Of a stretch of 64,000 nt of DNA, positions 28,601-40,600 are shown piece after piece; the stretch's first letter is position 1, and each line of letters begins with the position of its first letter. The position numbers and the translations under genes were made by a program. The notes under the pieces are model-generated. The model saw only the letters and a program-made list of their open reading frames with translations. It ran no database searches and had not been told where the DNA came from. This DNA comes from Apostichopus japonicus (taxonomy: Eukaryota > Echinodermata > Holothuroidea > Aspidochirotida > Stichopodidae). The stretch lies in assembly GCF_037975245.1 (NCBI RefSeq), contig NC_092563.1:11499001-11563000 (forward strand), given 5' to 3'.

Positions 28601-31600
28601 CTGGCTATGAATAGCGTTGAGTCGAATGATCTACATTTTCTCCCGTTGTGGTTGTGGTGAATCAAAAGTGCGAAAAAATACAATCCTTTATGTGGAACGT
28701 AACAATCGGTTCCAAATAATTGGTAGCGCAATGGATTTTGCCGATGCCGATTATTTACCGATTGTCCGATAATCTGCCCAATGCCGATTATCTAACCGAT
28801 TATCAGTCAAACACTACACACAATACAGGTCACAAATACAGGTTACAAGTAAAGTGGTGACTGTCCCATTCCACATTGGTACTTATTGTGATAAAACTAA
28901 TGGAATTGAATTGCTTATATCGAATGATAAGAGGAACTATTCATGGCAGTGAAATTACTTTTCTTTGTGGATAGGGACATATGGACCCCTGGAGATCAGA
29001 AAATACTCACTGCCAAAGGCCCAATACACATTGATTTGGTACATCCACACATAACAATACGTCATGCATCAATGCCATTTCATAACAATCAGTATATTTT
29101 CAAGCATAACTAGTTTGTGGAAACATGCAGGTTATACTACATACAGGAATGACAAGAAAGTTGGTTGAACAGTTATACAGTGCATGAATACAATAATATA
29201 ACACCCTAATGACCCTATATATAAGAAAAGAAAAAGAAATTCTCCCATAAAAAAATGTACCCTAATCTTACATTGTAAACTATGGTTAAATTATGGTAAA
29301 ACATGGTAATTTACCACAGTACTACAGTAGCCCTATAAAGAATCAAATTATGGTACATCCTGTACTTATTTTACAAAAACTGTACACCATATACTGTTAA
29401 ACTGTTTAACCTTGATATTGTTGTCATACATGTTTTGACTTTAGCATATTGACCCAATATGGTGCATATAAAATAGTGTGCCATACAACATCATGACATA
29501 CAGTATGGGTTGCTTTGTTGTACGTTTCAACTAGCCCAATTATGACACAATCCACAATGGGTGAAATTTAAGGGTAATTTGTGGTGCACTGATTATAATA
29601 AAGACAAGTAGGGAAATCTGTGGTACAATTGGGGTACAACTATGGTAAATTTAGGGTAAAACTTTGGTACAGAATTAGGGTAGAATGGGGTTAATTAGGG
29701 TAAAACTATTGTATTGCCATAGTACACATAGGGTAAAATTGAGATAAAACCATGGTGAAGATGAAATAGAAAGTGATAAATATACGGTAAAATTGTGGTC
29801 AGGTACTACAGTATATGGTAAAACTGTGGTAAACCGCATCCATAGGACCAAAATACCCCATTGTGGTATGGTACCACAGTTAAACATGGAAAAAGGGTGG
29901 TATTTTGCCGTGGTTAGTGTGAGGTAATTTTTTCCTAGGCTACACTTCATCTTCAGACCTTGCATAATATGTTGAAAGAAGATGAGCATTTTTGGCTCCT
30001 ATTTCAGGGCTATTAATATATATAACGACTATGAGGTATGTACAATAAACTGTAGGTTACAGTATGTGGTTTGACATGGGCGTTTTCCACGAACTAAAGC
30101 ATAGTTCATCATTACATGTATACGCAGAGCCAATACAAAGTCCTAATATCTGTAATTTACATAATGCTGTGTTTTGCCGTAAGTTAATACATTGATAGTC
30201 ACAAGACTAAGTGCATTTCCAATTGCGAATTTTGGTATCAATGAAAAGAGCATAGTCTAATCCAGCCAGCTTTACCAAATATGTGCATTTTTCTCCACAT
30301 AGCGAAGTCAAGATGGCACTTTTTGGAGCCATGAAAAAATAGAGGTTTATCAGAAAGAACGACAAAAATATAACTTTTTACTGTTTTATTACAAAAAATA
30401 AATGTTGTGAGATTCAACTTCCCGCATCATGTTGGCTAGTGACAACTTCTTTTGCATTATATATTCAAAAATTTAAACTAGAGGGGTAGGTCTCAAGTAG
30501 ATTCACAACATTTCATACATCTGACCAAATTTTAGGGGCGGGTCTACAAGAAAACTGCTCTCTGAGCTCATTAACTCGCTAGCTGTCAGGTTCTAGCATC
30601 TGGATGCACAGATGCCCAGCCAACTCATTTAGTTACCAGAATTGTACCTCCAATTATTGTCAGATAAGTAATTTGGTACTTTCTTTTAGACCAGGTTGCC
30701 TTCATACTAGTCCAAGTCCTAGGCATAATATTTAGAAGTAATTTGAAATGCATACCACTTATAGACTCAATATCCTAGTCTCCTAGACTTACATCCTGAA
30801 ATGAATGTCTATTCATAGTTGAACAAATATTAATCTCCCTCCTTCCCCCATATACTGTATTATAAAAACAATCTTGCCGTCAAGTGAAGGCTTAATTTGA
30901 CATGCTAAACTAATATCCTGTTAGGGGCTGACTGATACCACAAATATTTCAGAATTCAAATGTAAACCAAGAACTTGTGAAAATCCTTTTGTGATTGAAT
31001 GAATGTGTAACACTTCAAATTGCATCTCATTTTAACTTTCAGCCAAAAAGAATAATTGAGGATGTAAAATAATGTTAATAAAGTACAAGGTGTGTCATTT
31101 TGGACCCAACTTGACAAAACATTCTTCCACTTGTGACCAGGTGTAATGATATTCCTATTTGCATTTCAGCCAACTGTACCTGCAACCCATATCCCCTCCC
31201 TAAAAAGCATACTGGCACCGTAATTCCTTCGTGATAAATTACAGGTACACATAGACTCCGTAAGGGAAGTTATATATATGCTTTTTGATAAGGCCAAAAC
31301 TTTATTAGGTATTGCTAGAGCATTTCAGTATCAAAACAAAACAAGGCAATCAATTTGATGTCAATCTTTCCTTAAAATTTAGATGAAGTGTGTAAGACCG
31401 CACTTCTACCATTAAAATTTGGTCTAAATGATTTACTGCGCTTTCTGTACTACTGTATTATCAGTCAAACAATATGCTGAAGTCATGACTGAGGAACCTT
31501 TATTCAACTTGGTGTGTATGGATGTGTTAGTGGATGTACAGTATATGACACTTGGGTTAGTCAATACAAAAACCCAAGAACAGTAAGTCAGTTCATGTTT

Positions 31601-34600
31601 GTGCTTGGTACAGTGGTATACATGTCATAACACAGTGATAGTCCCTACTCATTTTGGTACAGATCACATATTAATTCATGAGTTCAGGACTGCTAAAAAT
31701 GCAATTTCTTCATTGTTGCCCCTTGTGTCAACTTCATATATGAGATAGATAATATGCACAACCATACATAACACCTGTGCTGTATAAATATGACCAAGCA
31801 AATTGTTTTCTTTTCTTTTTCAGACAGAGAAAAGCCAAAGGATCATTTACTCTGGGAAATTATTACAGGATAATTCAGTTTTGAAAGACGTCTTGCGAGC
31901 TGTAAGTATCCATTACAGAGCATGGTTGTCATTAAGTTTGTTGTGACATTTATAGTCTCAAGTCTTTATGGGCAAGTCTCAAGTCTTTTAAGGCAAGTCT
32001 CAAATCAATTTAGTCTATTGCAAGTCAAGTGTCAAGTTGCTTAGGGCAAGTCTCAAGTCATTGAGGGCAGGTCTCAAGACAAGTGTAAAGTCTTTGAAGG
32101 AATGTCCAAAATCAATTTATTCTATTCCATGTCAAGTCTCAAGTCCCAGAATGATGTGACTTGAGTGCGACTCTAGTCCGAGTCGTTGACTACATGCAAT
32201 ATTTGTACTATGTTACCACAAGGAAAATGGATGATTACCTTCCTATGACTTCAAGTTCTTCTAGCATCATTGGAGTACAATATGTTTAGTCCAAAACAGA
32301 TAGCTCATAAGATGAATATCTATGTACATGTTGCAGAAAGTGCACAGACAAACATGAACATACTTCAACTTAATTCATACACAAAAATTCACTCTTAAGT
32401 AGGGTGCATCGATATACTGTACCCTGTATACCAGGTATTTCCTTCATACTCATAACGACGGTATTGAAATCTGTCATCAACGAATATACCGAAAATACTG
32501 TACTAGGTATATCCAAAACAAACCTTGAATACCTGGTAAAAATAATACCCGAAAACAATACCGACCCATACCCATATAATCCATGCGAAATCATTCCCGT
32601 TTCTACGGTTTATCGTGTATACCTTACCACCCCAAGTTAACTGTTAACATTCTTGTTGCATAATCTTAGCTCTTGCACCTGTTGCTTGTACTGTACCAGA
32701 CAAGGTCAACGAGGGGACACACTGAATATGTTTAAGCTATTCGGTCAATCAGGGGGCACGGATGGGTTGCATTTATACACGATAATATGGACCAGTCTAC
32801 GTATGGTAGGGGGAATACAGAATACAGCACAGCACCCGTTGGAGGTTTTGAAACACATGCTCTGGTACACAAAGAAAAAGGGATTGGATGGCATGTGTGT
32901 TAGGGCTCTGCATTTACGTTTAATGATCTAAACGTTTAATCAACCGTATTTTAGTTCGTTTAAACGTGATCTTTTGATCTCAACTTCCATTAAATTCGAG
33001 CTACACAAAATATAGGGTGGACAACCCAATTTTACCCTGGTTGAAGTAGAAAATGCACTATAGAAAAGTATTTTCATAGCTTCATATCGTACGCTACTGT
33101 AGTTTGCTCCCTCACTTTAGACTATATACAGTAAATACTTACACTGTAATACATGGTCATACCCCCAGCATAGCATTCGTTTGTTAACATAAAAATGTTT
33201 TTGCGCCAGATGGAGAATTTTCCTGACACATACGGTAGATGTTATTGTAATCCCCCCTCTTGAGAAAATACGATCAATTGCTCAACCCCAATCCATGCTA
33301 TTAAGCTCAACTATTATTCCAGAGAGAGGGAGCTACAGTAAACAGTTTAGCTGGGTGAAAAAAGAATATTGATTCACAGGTGTGCAATAAAGGTTGCGTG
33401 ATGAATGGATTTTTATTTTCTTGGCTAGGGAGTTAAGGTGCTGCCCTTCACATTGTGTGTGTACATTAAAAACAATACATGTATGCATTTTTGTCTAGGA
33501 AGGAATCTGTCCAGTTTCTGTTAGCGATGCAATGCGGTCTAAGAGAAACCCGAGGTGGTAAAACGTGCTTGAAGCAGGTCTATAAAGACACACAAGTAAA
33601 ATACAGACATTTTTGCATGCTCAGCTTTCTGTACCTACTGTCAGAGAGATGGGCAAAGTTTTATCAAAGTTTTAAAGCAATCCATAGTAAAATAATTGAT
33701 GGGATTATCTGGTCTATACTTTCACGATGTCACAGAGCGTTTGCTGTTCTAAGATGTCACTCTCTTTACATTTGAGAATAACCCCCAAGGTTCTTTTCTA
33801 CAGACTGCTACTTGACAAATTAAAGTCATTCCCCAGTCACTTTTTATAATTATACCCACACTTTGCTACGGCTACTTGCGATAAAACTTCAGCCTAGTTC
33901 TACCGTACTCGCAAGTACAGTTTCCTGCCAAATGGTTCTCACGACTTCAAATTTTACGCACGTAGTTTGTCAAATGCTCTAACAAGTTATTTTGGGAAGA
34001 AACCGATTCTGCGCAATATGTATATATTCATACCTGTTCTTGACGATTCTACACATTACTATCCAAATACTCAATTACCAGGTAATTCCCATACCGATAA
34101 TATGTTACTTACTGTTTGTGGTTGGACTAGGCCCCATAGTGGGTGTACTGAACTGTACGTTCGTGTTGAAGTGAAAGACACGTAAACAACACTGATTTTT
34201 CGTACTTTATTTTCTTTTAAATCAAATCACTAAATAAGTTGCTGCAAAAGAAAAGAGAGAGATGGGAATGCCATCATAAAACGGCCTATACATTTGTAGG
34301 CTAGGCTAGTGTCCATAGCTTCATGCTAGTGTTTGATACAGTTTACGCTGGAAGTAGTGGTTCCGCGAAAATTTGCGGTATATCCGGTAATACGAGGTAT
34401 TTGTCAGTGGGTATACCAATATCTGTTTTTGCTAATACCGACGCACACTACTCTTAAGAGAGTATAGAGAATTCAGACACGTTGCTGCTCTATCCTTTTA
34501 AATGTTTTGCATTTCTTCAATAATCAAACCTTCATGAAAAGCATTTACTTTAGGAAGCATCTTCCCTCAAAGCAAGCAACATTCTTATTTGATGATGATT

Positions 34601-37600
34601 TTTTTTTTGCCTTTGCTAGTCCTGTGACACCATTTTACCACAAATTTTTGTCTGGTTTGTAGATTGATGATGACACCCTACACACAGTACATCTTGTTTG
34701 CACTCCAACACCAGAAGAATTAGCAGAAAGTGATAAACTGAGTAAATCATCCAATCCAGCAAAATCTTCAAGGAGTTCTATCCCTGGCAGGAGGGAAGAT
34801 CCTGACAGTGTGGCATCTACTTCCAGAAGGACAAGTGTTGAGCAACCTACAGTTGATGGCATAAGACAGAGACATGCTGCAAGAACTAATTTAAGTGGTA
34901 CCACAGGATACAGGTGATTTTTCCTAATTCATTTGAAATTTGGTCTTGCATGCTTTGTCTTAAATATTCCAGGTGTGCTAAAAATTGCACTCAAGAAATT
35001 TAGGTGCACTGTAGGTCACTCCTCAAGATACAGTAGTTAGACTGTTTACATTTGTTGTGTGATTGACTGGGTGGGGAATTTTCATGTACTTGTGCAGGAA
35101 GCAATTCCACTAACTCTAGCACAGTAATAACCATGTTCCCACATTTTCTGTGAAACTAAGTTACAGGCTCTTCGATGGTAGTACTAAATTCTTTAAAAAA
35201 TTCTCGTCATTTGGCCAGCAGTAATTCTCCTCACCAATGCAAAATTAACTTACAACTAATAATGCTTGTTTCAGTCTCCGTAGTGGTGCAATATCAAACA
35301 GCAATACTGTACTTTCTTATTTGGCAAGGGATATACTGTACGTGTACAAGCTGCTATGTAAATGCACTTTGAATTTTTTATCTCTGCTTCATACAAACTT
35401 AAACTTCATCCCCAAAAGAAAGAGGTAAACAGAGTAAAGGCTGTTAATGTATCATCATATATATGATATATATGATGATTGCACCTAGTTTGTCCAAAAC
35501 AATTTACAATCAATTAGCAAGGATGCTGCTGACTGCAGCTACAAAAGTAGCTTGACTTGCTTAACATTACTGTAGTACTACTAACTAGGCTTTGGCATTG
35601 AAAAACTGAGGTTGCCAATCCATGTCAATGCCAATCCGTATTAATCACGGGATGTTTGGCCACCTCTAGTGCAGTTTTGTTTTGACACAAAACTTTGTAT
35701 CTTCAATTGTTCTTGGTCACAGTATTATCCTACCGTTGTAAGCGTATGTGACAGTGACAACCTTGTCAGTTACCTAATTTGTCGACAATTTTTTTTTTTA
35801 CTACAATTAAAAACAATCATGAACTGTAAATTATTATTAAATCATATCAGCTCAAAAGGCTCTTGTGTCACTGCCCCATGAATTTTACAAAGCTGATTTT
35901 GAAGGTGAAGCAGGGGAATTCCACATGTTGGAAATAAGTAGCCTACTATATTTAAGTGTTAGGAGTTGCCTTAGAAGCATAGCCAAGTCTTTCATGAGAT
36001 CGATGTTCAAACTTTTTCAAAATGGAAGGCTTCATTGAAAGAAATGGGTATGATAATTCTTATGGACAAACTGAAATCCCATTTCCTTTCTCAAGCTCAG
36101 CTAATTCCAGGTTGTAAATGGCAACTTTAGAGAATTTGGTAACGATGCCAAAGGCTCAGTAACCTTTGCAAGCGTGCTGGCATGTTTGTGTGGGTGTGCG
36201 TGTGTGTGTGTGTGTGATGGCCAGCTTGTAAACGCGATACAGTATATCAAGAAGCACAAGTTGAGTCAAATGTCATGCTTGCTAGATAGATGCCTCACGA
36301 TGTGCCGTATTGTCTGTGGTTCCCACCATGCATATTGATAAGTGGGTGGGGCTTATCATGTAAAATCCTTATAATGGAAATATGGCTTCATCCGTATGTC
36401 CGATTAACTTCATCATGATGTCAATATAATCAAGAAGTTCATTCTCATTATTATCATAGCATATAAATCAAGTTCTTTCAGTCTGTTATATACTACTGGA
36501 CAAATAGTGCATTTTGTGCCAGGGTTTAAGGACATTAAATCTTGTATTCTATGAAGTACATATTTTCCAAGAAAGTACATTTGTACTCTGGGGTGTTTTG
36601 AAATTGTAACCCTTCATTTTTAGAGGCTTATTAACTTCTCTTTCATTTGAACAGAAGTGGGGTTGTTCACCTAGTTAGTACTTTGGATGAAAGGTGGTGT
36701 CATGAGAAGGAAGGTCATTGACTGTTGGTGATCAGTCATAGGGGTACAGTGCTAAAATATGAATAGTTCACTCCAGACACTGCAGAGAGTGCTGATGTTG
36801 TGAGGAAACATGTCAGCCTATCATCAGTAATAACCTAAGACTATGAGCTTTTATGTTGTAAAAATAATTCACAGAATGTTTGCTATTTTCCATCAACTAT
36901 TAACTAAAACAAGTACCAATAGAAGAGTTGGTTCAGCATCTATCATTAGTGTACATATTGATATGTTTTAAGGTTGTCAGCATCATCATATATCATGTGG
37001 TGTGCGTGTCAGGAATCTGCAAATCGGTATGGGCTGATTCTGTGATGAAAGAATAATCAGCATTTACTGATCAGTGCAAAATAGGTAACATAATACCTCC
37101 TGGACAAAACTCCAAATCCGTCTAAAGTACACTGATCCATTGTAGTCTCATTATTCCATTGTAGCTGCACATTTAATATTAATGTTGTTCTTATTTCAGT
37201 ACTTCCTACTTACATCAGTATAGTGTTCCTGGAAGCCCTTCTGCATATCAGAACATGAGTCCTCAACAACTACAATGGATGCAGCACCTGTACATGCAGC
37301 AGATGGCAGCAGCATATTACATGCAATAGTAAGTCTTTGTTTCACTAAAGTTGACAAATACCCAATGTGGTTTTACAAAGTTCCAAACAGCAATATTATG
37401 TAACCAGTTAAGCATTGCCTTAGTTTACTAAAGTAGATCTTTACATTGCCAATATTTTGTTTCAAACTGGTTTATTCCTCAGTGCATGCTTTAGAGAAAA
37501 TTTGTGTGGAATTGAATAGCTAAAGTCTTCAAAAGAAACAATAAGTACTTGCTGTCACTGTAGTAGAAGATGTTTTCATTCCAAGGGAATCAATACACTT

Positions 37601-40600
37601 TATAAAAGTATCTATAACTCAAGAATGTGTTTTTCAAGTTATGCTTTCATTTGAAATTATACTCATTATGGTTTGTATCTTTTTGTTAAATTTGTTCAGC
37701 CAAGCCGCACCTGGAATGAGTCCCCCATGGACCCCATCTGGAGCATATCAGTTTCCTCAGCCAATGGAGCAGCCTCCCATCCCTAATTTCAATGCTCCTG
37801 GTAACCAACCTGTCCCTGTTGTTAATAACAACAATGCAATGCCGAGAGTAGCTGCTGCTAATGTTGATGGTCCCAGGAATGCTCCAAGGGTACAGAATCA
37901 ACAGATGAATGCTGGTGTTGGCCCAGCCATGAATGATGATGAAGAAGAAGGGGCAAATCGTGACTGGCTGGATTGGATTTACACACTCTGTCGTTTTGGT
38001 GTTCTTCTGAGCATTGTCTACTTCTATTCATCGATGAACCGGTTTCTTCTTGTGGCTGGCATTATGTTCCTGGTTTACTTGTAAGGACAGCTCTTTTCCC
38101 TTCAGTAAAACATAACAGATCTTTGCAATGCCTTGACACATTGTACAGAGCTCATGCTCAGTGATGCAGTATTTTCTGTCCTTCATATAAAGGCACCACA
38201 AATATACTGTCCATATTTGTAAGAGTGGTAAAAAGGTGTTGGAGTGTGCATGTGTGTCTGCTACAAATGCAATTTTGTGTAAACTTCTCCTAAATGGCTT
38301 TGCTAATTTTCCTCAAACTTGGTCGAGGGGTGCCTCATGATGAGAGCCTGTGTCTAGCAGGCCTTCAGATAAAAGGTAAAAGATCAAATTTAGTGAAAAG
38401 TGTTTTTTTTTTTCTTGCTAAAACTCCAGTGGGAGACATGGAATTAATAACCTTTCACAATAATGGAAATGTCTAGTTCTATATCAAAATATGTGGTAAC
38501 CATGGTAACTGGTGTGCTGATTTTCTTCAAACTCGTTTGAAGGGTGCCCCATAATATGAACTTGTGGCTCATATATATTCACTTCAGAACAAAAGGGTCA
38601 AAGGTCAAACTAAGCAAACATTTACTCTAACTTTAACAGGGAGGCATAGGTGTATTTGCAAGTATCACAAGGGTTTGATGGGCATGTTAAGTCATATCAA
38701 AATATGTGGTCACCATGGTAATTATGGTTAAAGGAGAACTCCAAGGGGAACCATGGATTTGACGTGAAACCTTCACAGGTATAATCAAAGGAATTGTTTA
38801 GCCTCAAATGCTTCCATACTTCTTGCATGCAAAAGGGTGAAGATCATTATACACATTTCCAGCACACAAACATTTTTTGATGACATTTTTCTTATAACAC
38901 ATTGGTATACACTTGACCCCATAATTAAATCAAAAAGTGGCTTTTGGTTATGAATACAAGGCCAATTGTTTAACAGATGTACAATGTTCACAAGTATTGT
39001 TAACATATATAGTTACAAATTGCAACGACAACTAAGGTCAAAATTCGGTGGTCCAGGGACAAATGCTGTTTAGTTTAGTATGGAGCTCATAAATGAATGG
39101 TGTGAAGTTGAAACCTTGTTATGAATCCCATATAAAGCAATAGGGGTTGTGATGAGATTTGTAGCTGTGAAGATTGCCCCAGTGTTTGCAGTTGTTAATA
39201 TTTTTTGATTGTATTTTACAGCTGTGATTTAGTCTCATTTTACTGTGGTTACAGGGATTTCAATACTCAGCAGGATCTTAAAACGGCCGTTTTAGGATCA
39301 AAATGTCAGGGTCCCTAACTTTTATTCATTGACCTATACAAGCTTTTCAAATGATAAACCTCATGCTTTGGAGATAAAAGCTCATTTGCGGCCACCAGAG
39401 GTCAAACTCTGAAAACGTTTTACATATAACTTAAAGAAAAAAACTTGAACTGCATATGTGATATGCTGCATGTGGAACTACATACTAGGAAGTTGGATCC
39501 ACTGTTGTGAGTAGACAACCGTATGTTTTCTTTGGAGGTCAACCGTCATTTGAGGTAAAAGGAGGTCAAAGTTTGAAACCTCTGCATGTGAAGCTTGAAT
39601 GCACTTCCTACTTAGTACGTGGATTAACCAATGTTGAATACAAGAATCCTACTGTTTTATGTTGGAGATCAAAGGTCATTCAATTTCAATAGAGGTGAAA
39701 GTAAAGAAAACAACTTTTTAACCAAAGTAGCTCTAAAAGTAAAACTTGGATAAATTTCATACTTGGTATGTGGATTTACAAGAATCTTGTGTGCACAAGG
39801 AATTACTAATCATTGTGGATATCTGGTAATTTTTATATTTTGGGTGTATGATATGGCTGAACTCTAGACTAATATATTGATATTTAGACTTCCATATACA
39901 GTAATACTTTACTTCATATGTTACAGTGCTTCATGTAGGGTAGTGCTCTATCTGTAGCCGTATTTGAATACATCTTTGTGTGGTAGTCATGGTTTAATAT
40001 TCACATACTTGTTGCTATGTATATTTCACCGCGCATTTTGTTCTTGATTTAGATATGAACACAACTTCTTCAGGTTACGTAGGGGTGCTGTAGCTAGGGT
40101 TCAAGTTGAAGAGAGGATTGATCCCTTGGAGAACAGACACAATGCAGCTGACAGAAGGCAAGATGATACTCCAGATGAACAAACCAATGAAGATGTATGT
40201 TTATTAGGGTACCAGTGTATGTGCACTAAAAGTATGCATTAATAGGATAATTATCGTGGCTCAGACTTTAGTTCAGTCAGAGGAACTGCATTGTTTCTGT
40301 GGAGGTCAAAGGTCATTTGAAATCACCACAGGTCACAGTCTTCAGTGAAAATCTTGTAAACACTATTAATCAAAAAGTATACAGTGGTTTCACTCTATGC
40401 AAATTGATATGTGGATCAAGTGTATTGAGTTGGTAAATGGTATTGTGATCTGCGGAGGTCAAATTACATTTGAGGTCACCGAGGTAAAAGTCTCTATAAA
40501 CTTGATTTCTTCAAAACCAAAACTTGGATGAACTTCATAAGTTGTAGTAAGACTAACTTGCAGAGTAGAATAATCCTATAGTTTTCTGTGGAAATACGAT

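Larger units (their letters stand above)
25799..31823 (+). other. HERPUD intron 1 (6.0 kb) with mobile elements
   Basis: Donor GTGAGT (25799) and acceptor TTTCTTTTTCAG (to 31823) fit well. It holds a dispersed 0.5-kb repeat (25835-26333), a hAT-like element (27192-28816) and degenerate GGTAAAA-type repeats (29250-29900). The remainder (26334-27191, 28817-29249, 29901-31823) shows no gene. Confidence 0.8.
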
